The notes beneath the pieces are model-generated. The model was not told the DNA's origin. It saw only the letters and a program-made list of their open reading frames with translations, and did not search any database. The position numbers and the translations under genes were made by a program. DNA of 50,782 bases from Roseospira navarrensis (GTDB lineage Bacteria > Pseudomonadota > Alphaproteobacteria > Rhodospirillales > Rhodospirillaceae): positions 1 through 50,782 of the forward strand of contig NZ_WIVE01000030.1 of assembly GCF_009601025.1 (NCBI RefSeq). The letters run 5' to 3'. Of this stretch, positions 32,579 to 41,983 are shown in pieces. The first letter of the stretch is position 1; each line of letters opens with the position of its first letter.

Positions 32579-35166
32579 GCGCGCACCTTCTCGGCCAGCA
32601 CGGCGAACGGCGAGTCCGAAGCCCGCGCCGCGCCCTTGGCGAGCCGTCGCCGCCGCTCCGCCGCCGTCTCGGCGCGGTCGTGGCCGGACGCGCGAGGCCG
32701 ACGTCGGCCGGCGCGGAATCGCACCCCGCCGGCGTCATCCCGCCACGTGCGGTAGCCCAGGGCGCGGCACAGCGTTTCGGCCTCCTCCACCGACACGCCC
32801 AGCATGGAGCACAGGGCCGGCGGCAGGGCGGCGCCGCCCTGCCCTTCGCCGTGCTCCGCCCGCGCGGCATCCCGCTGCGCTTGACGCAGCGCGGCTGTGA
32901 ACCGTTCCAGCATGTCGGCGCGCACGGCCCGGCCCGCCACCACGCGGAATCCAAGCACCCGGTGATAGGCGTCCAGGCGGTCGGCCTCGCCGCCCTGCCC
33001 CGCCGCATCGTCGGGCGCAACCGCGAACGACACGCGCCCCCGTGGTGGCGGCGCCGGGGCAGTCTCGCCCCGCGCGGTCGCCCACAACAGCGCGCGCAGC
33101 CGTTGGGAGTCGGGCTTGAGCAGCGGCGGCATGAACACGCTCTCCACGCCGATGCGCACGTCCAGCCGCGCCAGCACCTTCCGGTCCGCCGGGGTCAGGC
33201 GGGCGATCTGATCCTGGACGGCGGCGCGGGGCAGCGTGCCCAGGGCCTCGCCGATCTGATAGGCGAGGCCGCGTCCGGCGCCGGACAGCCCGTGGTCGGC
33301 GCGCAGGGCCAGCAGGGCGGCCAGATCGCGCGCCACCAGCCGGTCCAGCCAAGCGGAGAGCCGGTCCCGCACCCGCCGCGCCCGCTCGCCCGACAGCAGG
33401 TCGTTCACCGGCAGGTCCACGGCGGGCCGCAGGCAGTCCGGACCGCGGCCGAGACGCGCCACCGCCGCGCCGTCCCATTGCACCGTGCCGTCATCGGCGA
33501 GTGAAATCACCGCGTCGTCGGCCGTTTCCAGTGCGACCAGACGCCGGCCGATCTCGCCGTGCAGGGCCTTCAAAGCGGCGTTCAGCACAGCCTTGTCGCC
33601 CCGCCCGCGCCCGCCGCTGACCGGCGTGAACACGAACCCGTCGAGCCGGCCCACATGATGGTCCTCGACGCGCACGGCGCCGTCGCGGTCCACCACCGCG
33701 ATCAACGCCTCCCGGTCGTGAAGTTTGCGCATCAGCACCGCCGTGCGCCGATCGACGAAGCGCTGGGTCAGGCGCTCGTGCATGGCGTCCGACAGACGGT
33801 CCTCGATGGCGCGGGTGCGCTGGCGCCAGTGCTCGGCATCGCTGAGCCAGTCGTTCTGGTGCGCCACATAGGTCCAAACGCGGATGCTGGCGATGCGGTC
33901 CGTCAGGGCGTGAATGTCGCCGTCGGTGCTGTCCAGGCGCTTGATATGCCCGGCGATCCAGTCCGGCGGCAGCCGTCCGGCGCGGCCGGTCAGATGCTGG
34001 AAGATCTGGCCCTGCAGGCGGATGTGGGACTCCTCGTGGATCTTGCGGAAGTCCGGCACCCGGCAGACATCCCAGAGCAGCGCCACGGCCTCGCGGCCCC
34101 GCGCCCGCCGGCGCAGGTCCTCGTCCCGGGTCAGGGTCTCCAGAGCCACGTGGTCGGGGGCGTCCCGCGTCCGCCGGAGGACATCCAGCACGGGCGGCGC
34201 GTTCAGGCTGTTCAAAAGGGCCGCCACCGAGCCGAAGTCCAGCGCGCTGTTGCGCCACTGGATCTGGCGCACCGCCTGGAACTGATGGCCCTCGACCCGC
34301 TCCACCAGTTCGGTGGGCAGCGGCCCCACGTCGGCGGTGGCGCCGAAGGTGCCGTCGGTCATGTAGCGCCCGGCCCGGCCGGCGATCTGGGCCACCTCGG
34401 TGCTGCGAAGCGCGCGCTGGCGCGTGCCGTCGAACTTCTCCATGGCGGCGAAGGCCACATGGTCCACATCCATGTTCAGGCCCATGCCGATGGCGTCAGT
34501 GGCCACCAGATAGTCCACCTCGCCGCTCTGGTAGAGATCCACCTGCGCGTTGCGGGTGCGCGGGCTGAGCGCCCCCATCACCACCGCCGCCCCGCCCCGC
34601 TGGCGCCGCACCAACTCGGCGATGGCGTACACATCCGCCGCCGAAAACGCGACGATGGCGCTGCGCCGGGGCAAGCGGGTCAGCTTGCGCGGGCCGGTGT
34701 AGGTCAATTTGGAAAAGCGCGGCCGGGTTTCGAACAGGCAGTCCGGCAACAGCCGCCGCAGCAGCGGCTCCATGGTGGCCGCGCCCAGAAACACGGTCTC
34801 TTCGCGCCCGCGCGCGTGCAGCAGGCGATCCGTGAACACGTGCCCGCGGTCCGGATCGGCACAGAGCTGGATCTCGTCGATGGCCAGGAAGTCCACGGGC
34901 CGGCCGATGGGCATGCTCTCGACCGTGCAGAGGAAATACCGCGCGTTCGGCGGGATGATCTTTTCCTCGCCCGTGATGAGGGCGACGTGGTCCGGCCCCT
35001 TGGCGCGCACCACACGCTCGTAGTTCTCCCGCGCCAGCAGGCGCAGGGGGAACCCCATCATGCCCGACGGGTAGCCGAGCATCCGCTCGACCGCCAGGAA
35101 TGTCTTGCCGGTGTTGGTCGGCCCGAGCGCCGCCCACACCCGCGCGCAGTCGGTCATGGGTGTCAT
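32575..35166 (-). CDS. SUV3-like ATP-dependent RNA helicase (DExH)
   Basis: A superfamily 2 helicase of 863 residues if started at ATG 35166; ATG 35157 is also possible and a TTG at 35205 less likely; no strong ribosome site decides. Motif I is GPTNTGKTFLAVERM, motif II DEIQ (FLAIDEIQLCADPDRGH), which is the SUV3-type variant of DExH, motif III LGAAT, and motif VI QIAGRAGRY. Motif V region: VATDAIGMGLNM. The middle and C-terminal parts contain a helical domain and a Lys/Arg/Ala-rich tail. Mitochondrial SUV3 works with PNPase in RNA decay; the bacterial relatives are less studied. It forms a coupled pair with the S4 protein gene. Confidence 0.92.
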   Translation of the reverse strand: MTPMTDCARVWAALGPTNTGKTFLAVERMLGYPSGMMGFPLRLLARENYERVVRAKGPDHVALITGEEKIIPPNARYFLCTVESMPIGRPVDFLAIDEIQLCADPDRGHVFTDRLLHARGREETVFLGAATMEPLLRRLLPDCLFETRPRFSKLTYTGPRKLTRLPRRSAIVAFSAADVYAIAELVRRQRGGAAVVMGALSPRTRNAQVDLYQSGEVDYLVATDAIGMGLNMDVDHVAFAAMEKFDGTRQRALRSTEVAQIAGRAGRYMTDGTFGATADVGPLPTELVERVEGHQFQAVRQIQWRNSALDFGSVAALLNSLNAPPVLDVLRRTRDAPDHVALETLTRDEDLRRRARGREAVALLWDVCRVPDFRKIHEESHIRLQGQIFQHLTGRAGRLPPDWIAGHIKRLDSTDGDIHALTDRIASIRVWTYVAHQNDWLSDAEHWRQRTRAIEDRLSDAMHERLTQRFVDRRTAVLMRKLHDREALIAVVDRDGAVRVEDHHVGRLDGFVFTPVSGGRGRGDKAVLNAALKALHGEIGRRLVALETADDAVISLADDGTVQWDGAAVARLGRGPDCLRPAVDLPVNDLLSGERARRVRDRLSAWLDRLVARDLAALLALRADHGLSGAGRGLAYQIGEALGTLPRAAVQDQIARLTPADRKVLARLDVRIGVESVFMPPLLKPDSQRLRALLWATARGETAPAPPPRGRVSFAVAPDDAAGQGGEADRLDAYHRVLGFRVVAGRAVRADMLERFTAALRQAQRDAARAEHGEGQGGAALPPALCSMLGVSVEEAETLCRALGYRTWRDDAGGVRFRAGRRRPRASGHDRAETAAERRRRLAKGAARASDSPFAVLAEKVRA

Positions 35167-35277
35167 GGCACCCCGGAGGATGGGGGGTCGGGACCGGAAT
35201 GGCAAGGGGGCGGGCTGCCCGACCGACCCCGGCGCCGCGCATGGGCGGGCGCCGGAGCCGGTCGGGCTCGCGCGGAC

Positions 35278-35619
35278 TCAGCTCACTTTGGTGCGGGCCA
35301 TGTAGTCCTTCACCCGGCGTTCCATCGTGGCGAAGGCGTCACGCAGCGCGATGTTGATGTCCTCATGGGCCTTCGGCTCCTTGGGATCGCGCTTGACGAC
35401 CAGATCGTCGCCGGGCACCGAGCAGGTGATGGAGACGTGGTACGGTTCTCCCTTGCGATGCAGATTGGAGACATTCTTGTGGTGCACCTCGATCACCACG
35501 CGGCACTTGGTGATCCGGTCGCAAAACTGCTCCAGCTTCTCCACTTTTTCCCGGACGCGCGCCTCGACGGCGTCGGAATGGTCCAGTCCATGGAAAGCGA
35601 TTTGCAGCGGAGTCTGCAT
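35278..35619 (-). CDS. hpf: short ribosome hibernation promoting factor
   Basis: A 113-residue protein of the HPF/RaiA family, of the short type (no C-terminal dimerisation domain). Seen features: beta strands at FHGLDHSDAVEARVREKVEKLEQF and RVVIEVHHKNVSNL, then DINIALRDAFATMERRVKDYMA, where helix 2 carries the basic residues that contact 16S rRNA. Short HPF converts idle 70S into 100S dimers in partnership with RMF, or acts alone in other clades. The start has AGGAGA upstream. It is not next to rpoN or ptsN, its usual neighbours in many proteobacteria. Alternative name yfiA/raiA cannot be excluded. Confidence 0.88.
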   Translation of the reverse strand: MQTPLQIAFHGLDHSDAVEARVREKVEKLEQFCDRITKCRVVIEVHHKNVSNLHRKGEPYHVSITCSVPGDDLVVKRDPKEPKAHEDINIALRDAFATMERRVKDYMARTKVS

Positions 35620-35994
35620 AGACGTCTCCTACTCGCCAAAAGGTTCACAGCCCACGAGCGAGGTGTCCGGGCGGACCGGACGGGGCGCCGGATGCGAAAG
35701 GGCGGTCCGTCCCCTCCCCGTCGAGCCGGAGACACGACCGTTGGCACGCATTCGGCGGGCCAGCCGTCCCTCCTTTCATCATCATGACCCATTTTTGACG
35801 GCGCGAACAGGGACCTCACGGCTCTGTCGCGAAGACTCGCATCGCGTCCGGGCTCCGGGCCGCCACGCGGGGTTGCGCGCGCCCCCGGCGTGGCCCATAT
35901 CGCTTCGCCGAAGCGCCCCGCGCGAACGGTGGATGGTGCATTCCATCGCCCGCCGCCCCGGTTCAACCTCAAGACAGAACAGGGTTCCATCCCC
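35620..35994. other. 375-bp divergent intergenic region hpf / htpG
   Basis: Contains the leaders of two divergent genes and no supported gene; an open frame reaching 35890 continues into htpG but has no start signal. It includes a run of short GC-rich inverted segments and the candidate heat-shock promoter described separately. No clear hpf promoter was found. Confidence 0.5.
35872..35903 (+). promoter_or_regulatory. candidate sigma-32 promoter for htpG
   Basis: GTTG at 35872-35875, an 18-base spacer and CCCATATCGC from 35894 resemble the alphaproteobacterial heat-shock consensus (CTTG, 17-18 bases, CYTATNTNNG) with one mismatch in the first box and two in the second. The position, about 90 bases before the htpG start, suits a heat-shock gene. 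It is a by-eye match. Confidence 0.35.
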
Positions 35995-37899
35995 ATGACC
36001 GAAGAACGGCTTTCCTTCCAGGCCGAAGTCGCCAAGCTGCTGGATATCGTCGTCCACTCGCTGTACTCGGATCGCCGCATCTTCCTGCGCGAGCTGATCT
36101 CCAACGCCTCTGACGCCTGCGACAAGCTGCGCTACGAGGCCCTGACCGACCCGTCCCTGCGCGAGGGCGCGGGCGAGTTCCGCATCACGCTCAGGGTCGA
36201 TGCCGACGCCAAGACCATCGAGATCGCCGACAACGGCATCGGCATGACCCGGGACGACCTGATCGACAACCTGGGCACCATCGCCCGATCGGGCACCGAG
36301 TCCTTCGTCAAGCAACTCCAGGCGGCCGGCAAGACGGGTGACGCGAACCAGATCGGCCAGTTCGGCGTCGGGTTCTATTCGTCGTTCATGGTGGCCGGGC
36401 ACGTCGAGGTCTACACCCGCCGCGCCGGCGACACCCAGGGCTGGCACTGGACGAGCGACGGTGGCGGCGAGTTCACCATCGGGGAGGCCGAGGTGTCGGC
36501 GCCCGGCACGCGGATCGTGCTGCACCTACGCGACGACGCCGCCGAGTTCCTGGAGCCCTGGCGCCTCAAGTCCACCATCAAGACCTACTCCGACCACATC
36601 GCCATCCCGGTGGTGCTGCTGGGCACGGAGGAGCAGGACGGCGAGACCAAGGACACGGAGGAGACTCTCAACGAGGCCTCCGCACTGTGGACCCGGCCCC
36701 GCTCGGAGATCACCGACGAGCAGTACACGGAATTCTATCGGCACACCGCCCATGCCTTTGACGAGCCGTGGCACACCGTGCATTTCAAGGCCGAAGGCGC
36801 CATCGAATACACCGGCCTGCTGTTCATCCCCAGCCAGAAGCCGTTCGACCTGTTCCAGCCCGAGCGCAAGACGCACGTCAAGCTGTACGTGAACCGGGTG
36901 TTCATCACGGAAGAAGCGCCCGACGTGCTGCCGTCCTACCTGCGCTTCATGCGCGGCATCGTGGATTCCAGCGATCTGCCGCTGAACGTCAGCCGCGAGA
37001 TGCTCCAGCACAACCCGGTGCTGCGCAAAATCCAGAACGGTCTGGTCAAGCGCATCCTGGGTGACCTGAAGAAGCGGGCCGAGAATGCCGACGAGTATGC
37101 CACGTTCTGGGAAACCTTCGGCGCCGTGCTGAAGGAAGGCGTCTACGAGGACCAGGACCGGCGCATGGACGTGCTGGAGCTGGCCCGGTTCCGCTCCACC
37201 ACCGCCGACGGGTGGGTCTCGCTGGCGGACTACGTGGCCCGCATGAAGACCGGGCAGGAGGCGATCTACTACATCACCGGCGACGATCCGGAGGTGCTGA
37301 AGCGCTCGCCGCAGCTTGAGGGCTTCCGCGCCAAGGGTGTCGAGGTGCTGCTGCTGACCGATCCGGTGGACGAGTTCTGGATCAACAGCGTGCCCACCTA
37401 TCAGGACAAGCCGCTGAAGTCGGCCGCCAGCAGCGCCGAGGGCCTGGATGCGGTCGCCGACGCCGAGGACGAGGCCGACAAGACCGACGAGGAGAAGGCC
37501 CCGGCCGATCAGGTGGAGGCGCTGGCGAAGGCGCTTCAGGAGTCCCTGGGCGAGTCCGTCAAGGAGGTCCGTCCCTCCTCGCGCCTGAAGGAAAGCCCGG
37601 TGTGCCTCGTCGCCGAGGATGGCGGCATGAGCCTGCACCTGGAGCGCATGCTCAAGAACGCCGGGCAGTCCGGCATGGGCCTCGGCCCGGGGGCTGCGCG
37701 GATCCTGGAGATCAATCCGTCGCACCCGCTCATCAAGGGCATGGCGGCAAAGGCGGCCAATGGGGGCGCGGGCTCCGGCATGCTGGCGGACATGGGTCAG
37801 TTGCTGCTGGATCAGGCCCGCATCGTCGAGGGAGAGCCGCCGGCCGATCCGGTCGAGTTCGCGCGGCGCATGAGCAGCATCATGGCCGGGGCGCTCTGA
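35995..37899 (+). CDS. htpG: molecular chaperone HtpG (Hsp90)
   Basis: A 634-residue bacterial Hsp90. The start at ATG 35995 gives the typical N-terminus (ERLSFQAEVAKLLDIVVHSL). The ATPase fold shows ELISNASDACDKLRYEAL, DNGIGMTRDDLIDNLGTIARSGT and the lid QFGVGFYSSFMV (residues about 122-133). The middle domain contains the catalytic-loop arginine region in LPLNVSREMLQHNPVL, and the C-terminal dimerisation domain follows an acidic linker (about 485-505). Length is standard. It is alone on the plus strand, divergent from hpf and convergent with the minus-strand membrane gene. Confidence 0.97.
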   Translation: MTEERLSFQAEVAKLLDIVVHSLYSDRRIFLRELISNASDACDKLRYEALTDPSLREGAGEFRITLRVDADAKTIEIADNGIGMTRDDLIDNLGTIARSGTESFVKQLQAAGKTGDANQIGQFGVGFYSSFMVAGHVEVYTRRAGDTQGWHWTSDGGGEFTIGEAEVSAPGTRIVLHLRDDAAEFLEPWRLKSTIKTYSDHIAIPVVLLGTEEQDGETKDTEETLNEASALWTRPRSEITDEQYTEFYRHTAHAFDEPWHTVHFKAEGAIEYTGLLFIPSQKPFDLFQPERKTHVKLYVNRVFITEEAPDVLPSYLRFMRGIVDSSDLPLNVSREMLQHNPVLRKIQNGLVKRILGDLKKRAENADEYATFWETFGAVLKEGVYEDQDRRMDVLELARFRSTTADGWVSLADYVARMKTGQEAIYYITGDDPEVLKRSPQLEGFRAKGVEVLLLTDPVDEFWINSVPTYQDKPLKSAASSAEGLDAVADAEDEADKTDEEKAPADQVEALAKALQESLGESVKEVRPSSRLKESPVCLVAEDGGMSLHLERMLKNAGQSGMGLGPGAARILEINPSHPLIKGMAAKAANGGAGSGMLADMGQLLLDQARIVEGEPPADPVEFARRMSSIMAGAL

Positions 37900-37932
37900 C
37901 CCCGACCCTCGGGCGTCGGTTGGCGGGCGGGA

Positions 37933-38409
37933 TCACCCGGCGGCCGACGCCCGTCCCCTGCCCTCCCCCGACCCGCTGTCGTCGCGGGTGACCTCGGGGC
38001 CCCACTCCTCCACAAGGCGCTGCTGCTGCGCCTTCAGCTTCTCGATCCGGTGGGACGAGGTCATCTCCATCACGCTGGAGATGATGCGGGGTGTGGTCAT
38101 GTACACCAGCCACCCGATCCCGGCCGCCCCGTAGATCAGCATCAGGGCGAACACATCGCTGATGACGGACGTAGCAAACTCCAGCGAGTGGTCCTCGAAC
38201 CACAACTCGAACAGGCTGGGCGCCATGGCGGCGAAGTTCAGCCCGCCCACACACAGCCAGCCGCTGCGGCTGGCGGAGCGGTCCACCACCAGCGCCACAC
38301 CCGTGGGCAGCATGCAGACCACGAGCACCAGCACCGTGGGCAGGAACAGAAACAATCCGACGGCCAGCATGAGCACCACGCCGACCTTGAGGGCCATGCC
38401 CGATCCCAT
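37933..38409 (-). CDS. small integral membrane protein next to the pseudokinase
   Basis: A 158-residue protein with about four hydrophobic helices: residues 5-24 and 25-42 (VLMLAVGLFLFLPTVLVLVV), about 50-68 and 80-104. A polar charged C-terminal tail of about 45 residues (SHRIEKLKAQQQRLVEE...) is likely cytoplasmic and helical. No catalytic motif is seen and I do not recognise the family. Its ATG at 38409 has GAGGAG upstream and lies 42 bases after the pseudokinase stop, so the two are probably one operon and their products may form a membrane complex (inference). Confidence 0.78.
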   Translation of the reverse strand: MGSGMALKVGVVLMLAVGLFLFLPTVLVLVVCMLPTGVALVVDRSASRSGWLCVGGLNFAAMAPSLFELWFEDHSLEFATSVISDVFALMLIYGAAGIGWLVYMTTPRIISSVMEMTSSHRIEKLKAQQQRLVEEWGPEVTRDDSGSGEGRGRASAAG

Positions 38410-38451
38410 GTGCGTCGTCTCCTCGTCCGCCTTCCGATGATCTGCCGGCCG

Positions 38452-40521
38452 TTACAGTAAATATCCCGCCAGAACGATGGCGACCGTCACGATGGCGATG
38501 CCCACCGAACCCGTGGCGGCCGCCTTCTCGCCCATGCGTTCCGCATTTTCGTCGGCCCCGACCTGCCCGCTTTCCAGCGCCTTGATCTGGTGGTTGGCGG
38601 CGCTCCATTCGGCCCGGGCCCGCCGGTACTCGTCGAAATCCGATTTCCGCTCCTCGGCATCGTCCACGAAATTGTAGAGTTCCGGCAGACTGCCCTTGCG
38701 TACCAGCCGGGGGATCTCCCGTTCCAGCCAGCGACGCCGCTCGCGGCTCTGATAGCTGTTGATGATGGGTCCCATCAGGCCGCCGACCCAACTGCACAGG
38801 CCGTGCACGGCCTCCGGCCCCAGGCGCCATTGCAGCACGGCGAGCAGGCTGAGCATGCCCAGCGTGGAGCGCTTGGGATCGGACTCGTTCAGCGCCAGCA
38901 ACTGGGGGCCGATCTCCTTCGGGAAGCGCGCCGCGACGAACGCGACCACGTGCCGATCGAGCGGATGGGTCTTGCTGTCCATGCGCGCGCCGAGCCGATC
39001 AAGGGCCGGCAGCACGTCGCGGATGGTCAGCACCAGGTCCTTCTCGAACAGCTTGCTCATGCACTGCTGACTTTCGTTCATCTCGTACAGGCAGCGTTCG
39101 AGTCCGGACCCCTTGTTGACCCCGTCGATGAGAAATTCCCGCAGCTCGCGGAAAGTGCCGTCCAGTTGCACGTATTCGGGCGAGAAATGATCCCGCACGC
39201 CCAGCCACATCTTGGGAATCTCGGCCAGAATCACTTCAGTAAAGGGCTTGGTGTCCTGACCGCGCGCGATGGCGGCGGACAGCACCCCGCCGAACCCATC
39301 CATGTGGGCGCGGAAGCCCCGGAAGCGGATCGGCGCGTCGGGGTCCATGACGATCAGCACGTTGGCCAGCGCCAGGTCGTTGATGCCGCCCCGGCTGTGC
39401 TGGCTGCCCGCCGCCGCGTTCCGGATGGCCATGGCCACCTGGTCGGCCAACTGGTTGTCCTCCAACCCGCGCCGCAACCAGATTTCCAGCTTGCCCTCCA
39501 GCACGATGGGGGCGGCCTTGTCCCAGTGCGTGGCCATCTCGTGGGCCAGATGGCGGGGACTCAGGAACTCCTGGTTCATGAACACGAAGGCCCGCTGCGC
39601 GCGCTTCAGCGGCTTGGCCTGCACGGGCGACATCCGGCGGCCGTTGAACCACAGATCAAGCTGTTCGAAGTCCCAGCGCTGTTCCTTGTCGTCGGCCAGC
39701 AGGCCGCGCAGCACCTCGATCATGTTCAGGGGCACGCGCTGGTCGCTGACCAGGGTCGCGTAGGATCCCTGGGTCAGCTTGCGCTTGACGATCTCGTCGT
39801 CGGCCACATCGATCAGCGGGTTGCGCCCGGTCAGCAGCATCACCGCACTGGCCCCCAGGGCATAGAAGTCGTCGGCCAGATTGCCGGCGCCCCGCCCTTC
39901 CGGCTGGCACATGCCGGACTCGATGGTCTCGCAGGCCACGGGCTGGTCGAGCGCGACCGGACCCGTCGCGCAATCGCCCAGAACGATGCGGCTTTCCGCC
40001 GCATCGGCGTAGAACAGGTTGGTGGGCCGCACGGCCCGGTGCATGACACCGTTGTTGTGCAGTTCCCCCAGCGCCATGACCAGCGGCCGCAGCAGGGTCT
40101 TGGCGAACTGCTGGTCCTGGTGGGCCTTGATGACGTCGCCCATGCGTCGCACGATCCGACGACCGGCCGGCTTTTCGTAAATCAGGGCGAGGCGGATGGC
40201 CTGCTGCGGAGGCCAGTCCACCGGCCCCCATTCCATCAGCGGCATCAGACCGGCGGCGCGCACCCCCTTGAGGTGCTTCATGATCATGACGCGGGCCGGC
40301 AGCGGCCCCGTCACCACCAGCGCGAACAGCGGGCGGCCGCGCTGGCGTCGGTCCTCGGCGGCGAAGGCGGTGGCGTTGGCCGTGTCCAGGTCGGGGATGG
40401 GGCTTTCGTAATAGATCGCGAACCGATCGCGCAGCATGGTGGTCTGGCCCGTCAGCGTGCCGGACGTGGCGCCGCTGTCGGCCTGCTTGCCGCTGTCGCT
40501 GCTCTGCGCTGTCAGTGCCAT
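38452..40521 (-). CDS. tail-anchored protein kinase-like protein, catalytic Asp missing (pseudokinase)
   Basis: A 689-residue protein with a kinase-like domain at about residues 65-290. The catalytic loop reads HRAVRPTNLF (161-170), with Ala where HRD kinases have the catalytic Asp; N168 is kept. The metal-binding motif is GDC (D183) in place of DFG, and PE at 207-208 matches the APE position; DDFYALGASAVMLLTGRNPL is the aF-helix region. No glycine-rich loop is visible. Phosphotransfer is therefore unlikely. A long helical region (300-650) follows, and the last 20 residues (GIAIVTVAIVLAGYLL) form a C-terminal anchor. Its own promoter lies upstream. It is separated from the downstream membrane gene by 42 bases. 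Confidence 0.82.
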   Translation of the reverse strand: MALTAQSSDSGKQADSGATSGTLTGQTTMLRDRFAIYYESPIPDLDTANATAFAAEDRRQRGRPLFALVVTGPLPARVMIMKHLKGVRAAGLMPLMEWGPVDWPPQQAIRLALIYEKPAGRRIVRRMGDVIKAHQDQQFAKTLLRPLVMALGELHNNGVMHRAVRPTNLFYADAAESRIVLGDCATGPVALDQPVACETIESGMCQPEGRGAGNLADDFYALGASAVMLLTGRNPLIDVADDEIVKRKLTQGSYATLVSDQRVPLNMIEVLRGLLADDKEQRWDFEQLDLWFNGRRMSPVQAKPLKRAQRAFVFMNQEFLSPRHLAHEMATHWDKAAPIVLEGKLEIWLRRGLEDNQLADQVAMAIRNAAAGSQHSRGGINDLALANVLIVMDPDAPIRFRGFRAHMDGFGGVLSAAIARGQDTKPFTEVILAEIPKMWLGVRDHFSPEYVQLDGTFRELREFLIDGVNKGSGLERCLYEMNESQQCMSKLFEKDLVLTIRDVLPALDRLGARMDSKTHPLDRHVVAFVAARFPKEIGPQLLALNESDPKRSTLGMLSLLAVLQWRLGPEAVHGLCSWVGGLMGPIINSYQSRERRRWLEREIPRLVRKGSLPELYNFVDDAEERKSDFDEYRRARAEWSAANHQIKALESGQVGADENAERMGEKAAATGSVGIAIVTVAIVLAGYLL

Positions 40522-40570
40522 CCGTCCGCCGCCGTTCTGGCCGGGCCAACCACCCCTTCGTCCCCGTCAC

Positions 40571-40599
40571 ACGATACGACCTTGCGCACCGCCCCACAA
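40571..40599 (-). promoter_or_regulatory. promoter for the pseudokinase operon
   Basis: On the minus strand TTGTGG (40599-40594) and TATCGT (40576-40571) are separated by exactly 17 bases, with three to four matches each. Transcription would start near 40564, about 43 bases before the ATG at 40521. It makes the pseudokinase-membrane pair independent of purA upstream. Confidence 0.45.
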
Positions 40600-40624
40600 T
40601 CGCTCACGGTCGCGATCGACTGGA

Positions 40625-41914
40625 TCAATCCGCGAAAGGATCGTGAACCAGGATGGTTTCCTCGCGATCCGGCCCGGTGGAGAGGATCGCCACCGGCGCT
40701 TCGATCAGCTCTTCCACCCGGCGGATGTACTTGATCGCGGTGGCCGGCAGGTCCGCCCAGGTGCGCGCCCCACGCGTGCTGTCGGCCCAGCCCTCCATGG
40801 TCTCGTAGACCGGGGTCACCCGCGCCTGCGCGTCCATGCCCGCCGGGAAGTGGTCCAGCACCTGCCCGTCGAGTTCATAGCCGACGCAAACGTTCAACTG
40901 GTCCATGCCGTCGAGCACGTCCAGCTTGGTCAGCACGATGCCGTCCACGCCGCCCACCTTGATGGCCTGGCGGACCATGACCGCATCGAACCAGCCGCAG
41001 CGCCGACGTCGGCCGGTCACGGTGCCGAATTCGCGGCCGCGCTCGCCCAGTCCCTCGCCGACGGAGTCGAACAGCTCGGTGGGAAACGGGCCGCTGCCGA
41101 CGCGGGTGGTGTAAGCCTTGGTGATGCCCAGCACATAGGCGACCGCGCCCGGCCCCATGCCTGAGCCGGCGGCGGCCTGCCCGGAGACCGTGTTGGACGA
41201 GGTCACATAGGGATAGGTGCCGTGTTCCACGTCGAGCATCGCGCCTTGCGCGCCCTCGAACAGGATGCGCTTGCCGGCGCGGCGGGCCTCGTCCAGCACC
41301 CGCCAGACCGGCGCCACATAGGGCGCGAAGCGCGGCGCCAGCGCCTGCAGCGACTCGAACAGCTTTTCGCCGTCCAGCGGCGTCGCGCCCAGGCCCTTGC
41401 GCAGGGCGTTGTGATGGGTCATCAGCCGGTCGATCTTGAAGCGCAGCGTCTCCGGCTCGGCCAGATCGCAGACGCGCACGGCGCGGCGGGCCACCTTGTC
41501 CTCGTAGGCGGGGCCGATCCCGCGCCCCGTGGTGCCGATCCTGCCGCCCCCGGCGGCTTCCTCGCGGGCCCGGTCCAGTTCCCCGTGAATCGGCAGGATC
41601 AGGCAGGCATTGTCGGCGATGCGCAGGGTCTCGGGCGTGATGTCCACACCCTGGGCGCGCACGCGGTCGATCTCGTCAAACAGCGCCCACGGATCGATCA
41701 CCACGCCGTTGCCGATGACGGACAGCTTGCCGCGCACCACGCCGGACGGCAGCAGGCTGAGCTTGTACACGGCATCGTTCACGACCAGCGTATGGCCCGC
41801 GTTGTGGCCGCCCTGGAACCGCACGACCACGTCCGCCCGCTCCGACAGCCAGTCCACCACCTTGCCTTTGCCTTCGTCGCCCCACTGGGCGCCGACCACG
41901 GCCACATTGGTCAT
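40625..41914 (-). CDS. purA: adenylosuccinate synthetase
   Basis: A 429-residue enzyme joining IMP and aspartate with GTP to form adenylosuccinate, the first committed step to AMP. The N-terminal GTP-binding loop is [16 protein letters not shown] (residues 8-23), followed by [25 protein letters not shown] and the C-terminal [15 protein letters not shown] and VLDGMD regions, all standard. Length is typical (about 430). ATG 41914. It lies about 70 bases downstream of the DHH phosphoesterase gene on the same strand. Confidence 0.98.
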   Translation of the reverse strand: MTNVAVVGAQWGDEGKGKVVDWLSERADVVVRFQGGHNAGHTLVVNDAVYKLSLLPSGVVRGKLSVIGNGVVIDPWALFDEIDRVRAQGVDITPETLRIADNACLILPIHGELDRAREEAAGGGRIGTTGRGIGPAYEDKVARRAVRVCDLAEPETLRFKIDRLMTHHNALRKGLGATPLDGEKLFESLQALAPRFAPYVAPVWRVLDEARRAGKRILFEGAQGAMLDVEHGTYPYVTSSNTVSGQAAAGSGMGPGAVAYVLGITKAYTTRVGSGPFPTELFDSVGEGLGERGREFGTVTGRRRRCGWFDAVMVRQAIKVGGVDGIVLTKLDVLDGMDQLNVCVGYELDGQVLDHFPAGMDAQARVTPVYETMEGWADSTRGARTWADLPATAIKYIRRVEELIEAPVAILSTGPDREETILVHDPFAD

Positions 41915-41983
41915 GCCTTGCTCCGATTGATTGCTCGTCTGGGTGTGTCAGGTGTGACGGCGCGGCGGCGGCCGCCCGGTCGA

